Positions 33,239 through 41,364 of a stretch of 59,259 nt of DNA are shown piece after piece (the first letter of the stretch is position 1; the number at the start of each line of letters is the position of its first letter). Origin of the DNA: a virus. Made by a program: the position numbers and the translations under genes. The notes under the pieces are model-generated. The model worked only from the letters and a program-made list of their open reading frames with translations, was not told where the DNA came from and made no database searches. Location of the stretch: IMG/VR virus record IMGVR_UViG_3300045738_001587, positions 1 to 59,259 of that record; one strand, 5' to 3'.

Positions 33239-34439
33239 CATTGGAGCCGGGATGAGCGCAGTTGGTCTATCTGACTACGCCTTTTCTCAAGATATAGCTC
33301 TGGGCTACAAAGACAAGACCGTCGTCTGGGTATGGCTAGGTGGAGGGCCGACACAGTTTGAAACTTTCCACGCACCCAACGACACGGTTCCCTCAGAGTG
33401 GCAGCCGGTAAACGGGGCTATTCACGACCCCAAGACTAACATAACCCTTGGGGCTGACTGGAAAGAGCTTTCCAAGCATACTAGCAAGTTAAATGTGGTC
33501 AATTCATTTAGCCACAAAGATTCCTCTCACCGTCAGGGGACTCATTTCGTTATGACTGGACATTACAACGCAGATAGAACGACTACCTCTATGGCAGAGC
33601 ATCCGTCTTTTGGGTCTATCGTGTCTGCTTGTTATGGCCCGAGCAACCCAGACAACGGGGTGCCCACCTATGTTAAGCAGGGCAAGATCGAGGGAGACGA
33701 AGGAACTTGGCTTGGAGGGGCATATAAACCCTTTGACCCATCAAACAAAGATAATCTAACCCCACGCATAGAGCTTTCGCGGTTTACAAGCAGAAAAGAC
33801 TTACTAAACGCAATAGACGGAATAAGAATTTCCGGCAACGGGGCCGAGTCCGTAGAATTTTATAAGGGACAAGCTTATGATGTGATTCTCGGCTCGGCAA
33901 AAGACGCCTTTGACCTTGAAAAAGAAGACCCGAAGACCCACGAACTCTATGGGACAGCCGCCATCGGGCAGCAGCTTCTTTTAGCAAGAAGGCTTGCCGA
34001 ATATGGCACAAGGTTTGTAACTATCCATTATGGGGGATGGGACATGCATGGCAACATCTCTAAGGCCATACAGGGCAAAGTTCCGCCCATAGATAAAGCT
34101 ATTTCTGGCTTCCTTCAAGACGTTTGGGATCGTGGTCTAAGTGAAAAAATTATGCTTGTCGTGACGGGCGAATTTGGAAGAACTAAAATCAATGCCAACT
34201 CTGGCAGGGATCACTGGCCTGCAATTACTCCTATGCTCATGGCTGGTGGACAATATCATTCTGGCAGAACCATTGGCACATCAGACCGATCCTACAGCCC
34301 GTTGGACAATCCAGTTGGGCCGCTTGACCTTCAGGCCACACTGTTTGACCATTTTGGAATAGACAAGGACATACAAAGAGTAGACAACGGTGGACGACCA
34401 AGATATTTACTCGAAGGAGAGGCGAAGGTAATCCTATGA
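33192..34439 (+). CDS. DUF1501-family protein with Tat signal
   Basis: 415 residues. The start at 33192 has GGGAG six bases upstream and gives a twin-arginine signal DRRNFLRIGSIGAG; the next ATG would remove it, so the 47-base overlap with the previous gene is probably real. The mature part has VWVWLGGGPTQFETF, HGNISKAI and VTGEFGRTK, characteristic of DUF1501, a sulfatase/phosphatase-like fold domain. DUF1501 is greatly expanded in Planctomycetota and relatives. Phage copies are not something I know of. It would be exported folded to the periplasm or cell surface. Confidence 0.9.
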   Translation: MLDFIYDRRNFLRIGSIGAGMSAVGLSDYAFSQDIALGYKDKTVVWVWLGGGPTQFETFHAPNDTVPSEWQPVNGAIHDPKTNITLGADWKELSKHTSKLNVVNSFSHKDSSHRQGTHFVMTGHYNADRTTTSMAEHPSFGSIVSACYGPSNPDNGVPTYVKQGKIEGDEGTWLGGAYKPFDPSNKDNLTPRIELSRFTSRKDLLNAIDGIRISGNGAESVEFYKGQAYDVILGSAKDAFDLEKEDPKTHELYGTAAIGQQLLLARRLAEYGTRFVTIHYGGWDMHGNISKAIQGKVPPIDKAISGFLQDVWDRGLSEKIMLVVTGEFGRTKINANSGRDHWPAITPMLMAGGQYHSGRTIGTSDRSYSPLDNPVGPLDLQATLFDHFGIDKDIQRVDNGGRPRYLLEGEAKVIL

Positions 34440-34654
34440 TGACGCTTATTCTAAGAAAAGCAGCACTTCTGCTTGGTGTATTTGGTGTCGGTGCGTGGCT
34501 AATGTACTCAGCCCAAAATGGAAATTATGAAAGGCAAGACCTTCTCAAAGGAATAGCCTTGTGGTCACTTATTGGTTCCTTTGGACTATACATATGTTCG
34601 ACGGGATTACTCAAGTTTCATAGTCGAACTGTTGATAGGAAGGATAACCAATGA
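34436..34654 (+). CDS. Small two-TM protein
   Basis: 72 residues. Two hydrophobic helices (AALLLGVFGVGAWLMY, and IALWSLIGSFGLYICSTGLL). It overlaps both neighbours by four bases, so it is co-translated with the DUF1501 protein and the A-type carrier. Confidence 0.6.
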   Translation: MMTLILRKAALLLGVFGVGAWLMYSAQNGNYERQDLLKGIALWSLIGSFGLYICSTGLLKFHSRTVDRKDNQ

Positions 34655-34974
34655 CAATTAAACTAACAGAATCCGCAGGAGCAGAGGCTAAGAAATATCT
34701 TGAAGATACCGAAGAAAAGTATCTAAGGATTGGCGTGGAGGGCGGTGGATGTTCTGGCTTTCAGTATAATTTAACAGTAGTCGATGACTACGATGAAGAA
34801 AAAGATACACTGTCTCATCAGTATGGCGTAGATGTTATTGTAGACCAGAAAAGCGATCTCTATTTAGATGGAACTGTCTTAGACTACTACAATGATATTT
34901 CCAAACGTGGTTTTACTTTCAATAATCCCAACGCGACAAAAAGCTGTGGATGCGGAAGCAGTTTTCAGGTGTGA
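34651..34974 (+). CDS. A-type Fe-S cluster carrier (IscA/SufA/ErpA-like)
   Basis: 107 residues, full length. The three conserved cysteines are in GGGCSGF and the C-terminal SCGCGSSF. The N-terminal LTESAGAEAKKYL and central RIGVEGGG blocks also fit. These proteins carry Fe-S clusters to client enzymes. Together with the SufB at the left edge this gives the phage two separate Fe-S assembly genes; other SUF genes are not seen here. Confidence 0.93.
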   Translation: MTIKLTESAGAEAKKYLEDTEEKYLRIGVEGGGCSGFQYNLTVVDDYDEEKDTLSHQYGVDVIVDQKSDLYLDGTVLDYYNDISKRGFTFNNPNATKSCGCGSSFQV

Positions 34975-34987
34975 TTTAGGAGAAGTC

Positions 34988-35245
34988 ATGACTTATATAT
35001 ATGAAGACACCAAAACCGGCGAGCTTTACCGCTACTCCAGAAGAGGTGTATACAAAAAGAATGGAAGACCCCTACGGTTCGTAAAAAAAACCAAAGGAAA
35101 CATAATGACTATAGACTTTATAAAAGAAGCTGACGAATTCTTACAGAGAAAAAACAACGCCGACGAGAAGGCTGGATACCCACCCAACTGTAACGAGGGG
35201 TATGTAGAAAAAGACGGAAAATGTGTCCCCAAAACGGACGAGTAA
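34988..35245 (+). CDS. Small hypothetical protein with possible internal start
   Basis: 85 residues, no function recognised. ATG 34988 has AGGAG five bases before. A second in-frame ATG at 35104 also has an AAGGA site, so a shorter 46-residue product with a Cys-bearing end (PPNCNEGYVEKDGKCV) could be made separately. Followed by the GAPDH gene after three bases. Confidence 0.5.
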   Translation: MTYIYEDTKTGELYRYSRRGVYKKNGRPLRFVKKTKGNIMTIDFIKEADEFLQRKNNADEKAGYPPNCNEGYVEKDGKCVPKTDE

Positions 35246-35248
35246 TAC

Positions 35249-36202
35249 ATGATTAAAGTTGGCGTAGTCGGATATGGCACAATAGGAAAACGTGTGGCAG
35301 ACGCTGTATTGTTACAAGATGATATGGAGCTTGCTGGCGTCACAGCAAATACCTACAACTACAAAATAGAATCTGCCATCAGGAAAGGCATTTCTATATT
35401 CCCGATAGAAAAAATACATCTGCTTCTCAATGAAGTTGATATAGTTGTAGACTGCACCCCAAAGGGAGTAGGAGCCGACAATAAAGAGACATACTCTGAA
35501 GCTGGCGTGAAGGCCATATTTCAAGGTGGAGAAAAGCCCGACGTAGGGTTTAGCTTTGTGGCCCAATGTAACTACGACAAGGCCGTTGGAAAAGATTTCA
35601 TTCGAGTAGTTAGTTGCAACACAACTGGATTATGCAGGACGCTGAAGGCGTTAGATTGTAACTATAACATAGACAAGGTACACGCCACGATGATAAGAAG
35701 GGCCGCCGACCCTTGGGATATATATCACGGGCCCATTAATGCCCTTGTTCCACACTTGGTGGTTCCATCACATCATGGGCCGGATGTTAGAACGATCCTG
35801 CCCAAGTTAGAAATATTCACAACTTCCATATCTGTCCCTACCACGTTGATGCATATGCACAGCATAGCGGTTGACCTAAATACTGCTCCCACCGTTGAAG
35901 AAGTTGTAGATTTGTTTCAGAATACAACAAGGGTTCGCGTCGTGCATAATTCCGATGGAATAAGATCGACAGCCGAAATCATGGAGTACGCCAAAGACCT
36001 TGGTAGAGACAGGGGAGACATGCCAGAGGTGTGTGTGTGGAGCGATACTATCGGAGTGTGGGGAAAGAAGTTGTTATATATACAAGCGATTCACCAAGAA
36101 AGCGACGTTGTTCCAGAAAACATCGATGCAATTAGAGCGGCGTTTGATTTATACCCAGCCGCTAGTAGTATACAAAAGACAAACAAAAGTTTAGGCATAT
36201 AA
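35249..36202 (+). CDS. Glyceraldehyde-3-phosphate dehydrogenase, archaeal (type II)
   Basis: 317 residues. It matches the archaeal type II GAPDH family closely: GYGTIGKRVADAV, DIVVDCTPKGVGA, FQGGEKPDVG, the catalytic VVSCNTTGLCRT, the IRRAADP and SHHGPDV segments, VPTTLMHMH, STAEIMEYAKDLGR and HQESDVVPENIDAIRA. From memory the archaeal enzymes are about 20 residues longer, with the gap after residue 48, in the nucleotide-binding half. It would oxidise glyceraldehyde-3-P (or a related aldehyde-phosphate) with NAD(P). This type is rare in bacteria and I do not know of a phage copy. Confidence 0.93.
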   Translation: MIKVGVVGYGTIGKRVADAVLLQDDMELAGVTANTYNYKIESAIRKGISIFPIEKIHLLLNEVDIVVDCTPKGVGADNKETYSEAGVKAIFQGGEKPDVGFSFVAQCNYDKAVGKDFIRVVSCNTTGLCRTLKALDCNYNIDKVHATMIRRAADPWDIYHGPINALVPHLVVPSHHGPDVRTILPKLEIFTTSISVPTTLMHMHSIAVDLNTAPTVEEVVDLFQNTTRVRVVHNSDGIRSTAEIMEYAKDLGRDRGDMPEVCVWSDTIGVWGKKLLYIQAIHQESDVVPENIDAIRAAFDLYPAASSIQKTNKSLGI

Positions 36203-36231
36203 TTTTATTTAAGGTGTTGGAGATTTGTTTT

Positions 36232-36702
36232 ATGATAAATACATTAAAATATTTTTGTGCGGTACTAATATTGTCAGCGATCCCCACCAGCCCCTTAGTT
36301 GCTCAACAACCAAAAGAGGTTGACCTACAGATAGAGATAAGCAAAACCATTCAGGCTATTAGGGCTATCACGAAGCCAACAGAATCGCCTTATCGCCCCG
36401 CGCTTATTCATCAGTTCAGAAACTTAGAATATTCTCCAGCCGCCAGAGAGCTTGCCGTTGCCCGTAGGCGAGCATCGCTAGACGGCAGGTTCCTCGGTCA
36501 AATGAGAGGCGTCGGTTATCGACCCATCATTTCCTTTTTTCCTCAGGGAGACATGATGACGGTTGGGCCAGTGATAGTTTCACCAGATCGTAGGTATGTA
36601 CGAATAGGAATTTCAGCGGCTAGAACGGGAATCGGCCACGTCTACACCTTCAACTTCTCTACCGGAGAATATCGAAGGCTAGATAATGGAGGCAATAAAT
36701 AA
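36232..36702 (+). CDS. Secreted hypothetical protein
   Basis: 156 residues. A Sec signal peptide covers about residues 1-25 (LKYFCAVLILSAIP, cleavage after LVA). The mature part ends in a beta-rich motif (VSPDRRYVRIGISAA ... YTFNFSTGEYRRL) that resembles secreted proteins of Planctomycetota, from memory. ATG 36232 is preferred over a TTG at 36214. Overlaps the next gene by one base. Confidence 0.6.
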   Translation: MINTLKYFCAVLILSAIPTSPLVAQQPKEVDLQIEISKTIQAIRAITKPTESPYRPALIHQFRNLEYSPAARELAVARRRASLDGRFLGQMRGVGYRPIISFFPQGDMMTVGPVIVSPDRRYVRIGISAARTGIGHVYTFNFSTGEYRRLDNGGNK

Positions 36703-36995
36703 TGAAGTTCCTTAAACTTGCAATGTGCCTACTGTTCATCCTTTCCGTGGCAAACCTTGGCTTCTCTTGTTATATGTATAAGGAGCTTAAGAAAACACCT
36801 GTAATAGACATAGACTTGCCACAGATAAACGCCTTTCGTGGGGAGTCTGCGCAAAGAGACGCCTTTTTGTTCCAAGCAAACCTCATGACCCACCATCGGC
36901 TAGGAATACATGTTCCCGGATCACAAAACATGTGCCCAATGTGCAATACAGAACTTGATCAAGGCACAGAAGCTTTAAAAATTACGGGAAATTAG
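36702..36995 (+). CDS. Membrane-anchored protein with CxxC motif
   Basis: 97 residues. An N-terminal hydrophobic helix (LKLAMCLLFILSVANLGFSC) works as a signal or anchor; the exported part holds CPMC, a possible metal or redox pair. Function unknown. Last gene before a putative promoter. Confidence 0.55.
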   Translation: MKFLKLAMCLLFILSVANLGFSCYMYKELKKTPVIDIDLPQINAFRGESAQRDAFLFQANLMTHHRLGIHVPGSQNMCPMCNTELDQGTEALKITGN

Positions 36996-36997
36996 TG

Positions 36998-37023
36998 TTG
37001 AACCCGACAGTTTTGACTATAAT
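36998..37023 (+). promoter_or_regulatory. Possible promoter for split polymerase
   Basis: A perfect TATAAT (37018-37023) sits 62 bases before the polymerase gene, but the TTGAAC (36998-37003) gives a spacer of only 14 bases, so the -35 part is uncertain. Confidence 0.35.
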
Positions 37024-37085
37024 ATAGTGACGACGGTCAATCTTGTTGTCATTTTAATATTGAAATTAACTTTGAAGGATCTACT

Positions 37086-38720
37086 ATGGATTGGGCTCCG
37101 CTCTGCAACTATACTCACTATAGCTTACTCAAGGGCTTTTCTAAGCCATCCCAGCTCGCCCAAAAATGCAAAGAGAACGACTACAAGGCCTGCGGAATTG
37201 CAGACTATAAATCAATCTCTGGGGCCGTGAGCTTCTTTCAGTCGTGCATCAAGCATGGCATCAAGCCAATTATTGGCTGTTCTTTTGATGGATTCACGCT
37301 CTTTGCTAAAAGCAAATCAGGGTGGCTCGATCTCATTCAACTTGTATCCTCTATAGGAGAAGACGGGAACCTTAATAGCCACGTTTTAAATGATGTGTGC
37401 CGCCGTGGGAATCTTATTTCTATCTCCGAAACTGAGCAAACCTCACCCATAAAGGGTGAAGACTTTTACGCTAAGACGCCAGCGTTGATGGACACATATT
37501 ACACAGAAAAGAAGGACGCTCCGCTGCATAGGGTTTTGCTTTGCTCGAAATTAAAAACAACGCTCCCGAAAATCAACAAAGCTCTTTCCAAAAATGAAGA
37601 CTTTGAGTTTAGGGAGTTCTTTGAACGCAACGACTTTCATCTGAGAGATTCGGTAGAAATATGCGAAATCCTCACTGAGGACAGAGAGCTAAATGTCAAA
37701 AAAATTATTGACAAGTGCGAGGACTACGACATCCTAAGCAAGCCAATGCTTCCAAAGTTCACAACCCCCACCGGAGCGTCAGAAGAAGAATATTTGAAAG
37801 AACTATGCAGGCACGGCTGGGTCGAACTTCTAGCAGAAAACGGAAAGGTTACCAACGACGAAGACAAAGAAAAATACCTAGAAAGATTCACAGAGGAATT
37901 CAGGGTAATTAAAGAAGCAAATCTCTTTGGTTATTTCTTAATTGTTAGAGATATCATTAGCTTTGTTAATAGCAAGGGCTGGCTATCAGGGCCGGGAAGA
38001 GGCTCTGCCGCCGGGTGCTTAATTTCCTATCTGGTGGGCATTACAAAGATTGACCCAATTGAGTACGGGCTTTTGTTTGAGAGGTTCTATAATAGTGGTA
38101 GAAACACAGATGACCATGTCTCCCTGCCGGACATTGATATTGATGTTCCCGGTAACAAAAGAGATGAGATCATCGAATACTTAAAAGACACATACGGGAA
38201 GCACAATGTTAGCCAGATGGTCACCTTTGGCAGACTGCAAGGCAGAAGCGCCATAAAAGAAATACTAAGAATTAACGAGGCTTGCTCCTTTGGGGAGATG
38301 AACGAAATCTCTAAAAGCATACCAAATGAATCCGACGTATCTGACCAGCTTCAGGCTATGGACGAAGAGGACAGGTCTATAATCAAATTCGCTCTCCTTG
38401 ACAACCCAGAAGAACTGAGAGATTATTGCTATGTAACAGAAAAGGGCAGGCTAGAAGGAGATTACGCAGAATACTTTGAGCAGGCCATCAGGATTGAGGG
38501 TACGTTTAAAACTCAAGGTAAGCACGCCGCAGGAATTGTTATATCGTCTGACCACCTATATAATGTTTGTCCTATGGTAAACCAGAAAAGCGGATCAGAA
38601 AAAATCGCAGGATTAGAAATGGCCGACCTCGAAAGCTTGGGCCATGTCAAGTTTGACATACTAGGTATTAATCTCCTAGATAAGATTATGAAAATTGAGG
38701 AACTATTAAATGTCGTATAG
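37086..38720 (+). CDS. dnaE: DNA polymerase III alpha, N-terminal part
   Basis: 544 residues. The N-terminal PHP region (CNYTHYSLLKGFS, CGIADYKSI, PIIGCSFDG) is followed by the polymerase palm: GPGRGSAAGCLISYLVGI, the catalytic pair LPDIDIDVPG, and the third Asp in HVKFDILGIN. The protein then stops after 12 more residues. The remaining palm and fingers are in the second gene at 39380, so neither half alone can polymerise. The stop lies inside the exonuclease gene. The two halves must associate, or be joined by an unseen process. Confidence 0.92.
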   Translation: MDWAPLCNYTHYSLLKGFSKPSQLAQKCKENDYKACGIADYKSISGAVSFFQSCIKHGIKPIIGCSFDGFTLFAKSKSGWLDLIQLVSSIGEDGNLNSHVLNDVCRRGNLISISETEQTSPIKGEDFYAKTPALMDTYYTEKKDAPLHRVLLCSKLKTTLPKINKALSKNEDFEFREFFERNDFHLRDSVEICEILTEDRELNVKKIIDKCEDYDILSKPMLPKFTTPTGASEEEYLKELCRHGWVELLAENGKVTNDEDKEKYLERFTEEFRVIKEANLFGYFLIVRDIISFVNSKGWLSGPGRGSAAGCLISYLVGITKIDPIEYGLLFERFYNSGRNTDDHVSLPDIDIDVPGNKRDEIIEYLKDTYGKHNVSQMVTFGRLQGRSAIKEILRINEACSFGEMNEISKSIPNESDVSDQLQAMDEEDRSIIKFALLDNPEELRDYCYVTEKGRLEGDYAEYFEQAIRIEGTFKTQGKHAAGIVISSDHLYNVCPMVNQKSGSEKIAGLEMADLESLGHVKFDILGINLLDKIMKIEELLNVV

Positions 38721-39387
38721 AGATTATATTGTTTTTGACTTTGAAACTGGGTCTAGAAACCCGCAAAAAACACAGCCGACACAGATCGCCGCACTAGCTC
38801 TGGACGGCAGGAACTTTAGGCTTAAGGGAACTTTTAATAGTGAAATTAGGCCAATCATAGACGACGAAAAAGCCATTAAGGCTGGCTTAGACCCGTTGGA
38901 AGATGAAGCCCTCAGAATCACAGGCAAGACGAGGAAAGCGTTAGCTAAAGCCCCGCTGCCCAAAACGGTATGGAAAAAGTTTGAAAACTTTGTAAACCAA
39001 TACAACTGGAAGGGCACACAGTTTTTTGCTCCCATTCCAGCGGGGTTTAATATTATTGGTTTCGACATGATTATCGTAAATAGAATGTGTGAACAATATG
39101 GCTCATACGACAAAGAAAGACAGCAGCAAAAGATATTTAACAAGATTTACAAAGTTGACATGATGGACAATATGTTTATGTGGACTGAGGGAGACCCGTC
39201 CATCAAGTCTATAAGCATGGACTCATTAAGAGAACGAATGGGCCTAAGCAGCGAAAACGCCCACGATGCCCTACAGGACGTTAAAGACACGGCAAATATT
39301 ATGATTAAATTTATGAAGACTCACAGGGCCGTGTATCGTAACTTAAAAATTGACAAGGCTTTTGCGGACGGCGAATTATATGTCTAA
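38710..39387 (+). CDS. 3'-5' proofreading exonuclease, DnaQ-like (DEDDh)
   Basis: 225 residues. ExoI DFETG with the D and E, ExoII in GFNIIGFDMIIV, ExoIII NAHDALQDVKDT (His and Asp). It supplies proofreading, like the epsilon subunit. It overlaps the 5' half of dnaE by 11 bases and the 3' half by eight, so the three genes are translationally coupled and the exonuclease physically separates the polymerase coding regions. Confidence 0.9.
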   Translation: MSYRDYIVFDFETGSRNPQKTQPTQIAALALDGRNFRLKGTFNSEIRPIIDDEKAIKAGLDPLEDEALRITGKTRKALAKAPLPKTVWKKFENFVNQYNWKGTQFFAPIPAGFNIIGFDMIIVNRMCEQYGSYDKERQQQKIFNKIYKVDMMDNMFMWTEGDPSIKSISMDSLRERMGLSSENAHDALQDVKDTANIMIKFMKTHRAVYRNLKIDKAFADGELYV

Positions 39388-40951
39388 AGAAATAGATTAT
39401 AAGTGCGAAGAAACATGGAGCTTGTTCCACGAAGGAAGAACTAAAGGTGTTTTCCAGCTTGAGAGTAACCTAGGAAAGTCTTGGTCTAGAAAGCTCAAGC
39501 CCAGCAACATAGAGGAACTCGCGGCGCTGGTTGCCCTTATCAGGCCGGGATGTCTCAAGGCTATATCCAACGGAAAGTCTATGACACAAAGATACATCGA
39601 CAGGAAGAATGGATCGGAAAAGGTTGAGTATCTACACGACGCACTGGAGGACATTTTAAAGCCCACTTATGGTGTTCTTGTATATCAGGAACAATCTATG
39701 AGAATAGTCCAAAAACTTGCTGGTTTTGACCTCAAAGATGCCGACATACTACGAAAGGCTATCGGGAAAAAGAAAGCTGGCTTGATGGCAAAAGTAAAGC
39801 GGTCTTTCCTAAAGGGCGCAGCCAGTAAAGAAATTGTTACAAGTGAAGAAGCCGAAGAAATCTTTAGTTGGATTGAAAAGTCCAGCAGATACTCGTTCAA
39901 TAAGTCTCACGCCGTAGCATATGCAATATGTTCCTTCTGGAGTGCCTTCTACAAGGTTCATCACACTGAACAATTCTTTCTTGCTTATCTGTATCATGCC
40001 AACGAAAAACAGGACACACACGAAGAAGTATATGAATTGGTTTCCGACGCGAAGCTTTTTGATATAAAAACCAAGACTCCAAACATAACAAACTTCTCTG
40101 AAAAGTTTAATATGTCAAATGGATCAATATATTTTGGCGTCAAGGACGTTAAGTCGCTGACAGGAAAGACCGGCGACAAGGCCATAGCCGCCGTCAAAGA
40201 GCTTTCGTCCCAGCTAGGCAAGAGCGCTAAGAGCTTCAGTTGGCTAGATATACTCATCAACCTAACCCCCAAAATAAACGCCACGGCGTTCAAAGCTCTG
40301 GCTTCCATTGGATTTTTCAGAGGGTTCAAAGATAAGATAACAAGGAACAGAGCCCTTTATGAGTACGAGATATACAGGAGTCTAACCAAGGCCGAAGTGC
40401 GATGGATTGAAGAAAACTACAGAATCCTTAAGTGGAGAAGTTTAATCGACTGCCTGATTGACTTGGCCCCAGTAAAGAAGGAAGGCGGCGGCACTAGCAA
40501 GGAAGCTAGGTCAGAGGCAGTAAGAAATGAAATACATTTTCTCGAAAACCCACCTTACGACCTTTCCGATGACCCAAGCTGGATTATAGAACAGGAAGTA
40601 AAGTTTTTGGGATGCCCCGTTTCAATGTCAAAAATAGAAGCGGCAGATATTTCTGGCGCTAATACCACCTGTAAAGAAATAGCCGAAGGGAAAAATGGAA
40701 AAAGCCTTCTGGTGGCTGGAAACATAAAAAGAGTATCAAACTATAAGATTAAAAAGGGGAAATCAAAAGGAGAATATATGTCCTTTCTAACCATAGAAGA
40801 CGACACATGCACCTTAGATAGTGTCGTTATTTTCCCAGATTGTCGCAAAAAGTTTCAATATTCTTTATATGAAGGGAATAACTTACTGTTTAGCGGATCT
40901 GTCTCAAAAGAAGATAATTCCCTAATTGTTAATAACATTTTTGAGATTTAG
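39380..40951 (+). CDS. dnaE: DNA polymerase III alpha, C-terminal part
   Basis: 523 residues. It begins at the exact point where the first half ends relative to bacterial DnaE: ETWSLFHEGRTKGVFQLES, ALVALIRPGC, PTYGVLVYQEQSM, the fingers block IGKKKAGLMAKVK, and SRYSFNKSHAVAYA. A C-terminal OB-like region is seen from about residue 440 (LLVAGNIKRVSNYKIKKG). No clear intein sequence at either junction. ATG 39380 overlaps the exonuclease stop. Confidence 0.92.
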   Translation: MSKEIDYKCEETWSLFHEGRTKGVFQLESNLGKSWSRKLKPSNIEELAALVALIRPGCLKAISNGKSMTQRYIDRKNGSEKVEYLHDALEDILKPTYGVLVYQEQSMRIVQKLAGFDLKDADILRKAIGKKKAGLMAKVKRSFLKGAASKEIVTSEEAEEIFSWIEKSSRYSFNKSHAVAYAICSFWSAFYKVHHTEQFFLAYLYHANEKQDTHEEVYELVSDAKLFDIKTKTPNITNFSEKFNMSNGSIYFGVKDVKSLTGKTGDKAIAAVKELSSQLGKSAKSFSWLDILINLTPKINATAFKALASIGFFRGFKDKITRNRALYEYEIYRSLTKAEVRWIEENYRILKWRSLIDCLIDLAPVKKEGGGTSKEARSEAVRNEIHFLENPPYDLSDDPSWIIEQEVKFLGCPVSMSKIEAADISGANTTCKEIAEGKNGKSLLVAGNIKRVSNYKIKKGKSKGEYMSFLTIEDDTCTLDSVVIFPDCRKKFQYSLYEGNNLLFSGSVSKEDNSLIVNNIFEI

Positions 40952-40960
40952 TGTGTCTTT

Positions 40961-40990
40961 TTGTGCCTGTATCATCTAATATAGTAAGAT
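40961..40990 (+). promoter_or_regulatory. Putative promoter
   Basis: TTGTGC (40961-40966), 18-base spacer, TAAGAT (40985-40990), the same -10 hexamer as the 8950 promoter, and a -35 like those at 1596 and 5176. It would drive SSB2 and the start of the glycosylation island. Confidence 0.5.
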
Positions 40991-41053
40991 GGGCTTTCTG
41001 TAAATAAAGGGATATAAATGGGAAGATATGATAATTGACTTAAGGAAACAACA

Positions 41054-41362
41054 ATGAATCTTTGTTCTTTTACCGGGTACTTAACCGAAGACCCGAAGCT
41101 CTCTAAACCAAACGGAGTGAGCCTGATTGAGTTCACTCTAGTTGTCTACACTTACAGAACAACCAAAAGCACGGGAGAGAAGAGCCGTATTCCGACCTTC
41201 TTGAACTGCGAGGCTTGGCATACTGGTGCTGACACCATAGCAAAGCTTGCCACCAAGGGGACAAAGATGCATGTTCATGCTTCTGCCAAAAACCCCTCAA
41301 AAGGCGCTAAAGGCACCATTTTTAGAGTAAACGAATTTGACTTCTGTGGCATAGAAGAGTAA
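41054..41362 (+). CDS. ssb: Single-stranded DNA-binding protein (second copy)
   Basis: 102 residues. OB-fold blocks FTGYLTEDPKLS, SLIEFTLVVYTY, PTFLNCEAWHTGADTIA and KGTKMHVHASAKNP follow the SSB order. There is no typical acidic tail ending in PF, though the last residues IEE are acidic. Clearly diverged from the copy at 7296, so the two may be specialised. Confidence 0.88.
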   Translation: MNLCSFTGYLTEDPKLSKPNGVSLIEFTLVVYTYRTTKSTGEKSRIPTFLNCEAWHTGADTIAKLATKGTKMHVHASAKNPSKGAKGTIFRVNEFDFCGIEE

Positions 41363-41364
41363 AT

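Noticed and set aside
38724-39143. Minus-strand frame of 139 codons inside the exonuclease gene
   Set aside because: The + strand has a complete DEDDh exonuclease; the opposite frame has no motif.
37086-40951. Split intein as the reason for two polymerase parts
   Set aside because: Neither end shows intein block residues, and a complete exonuclease gene occupies the gap.
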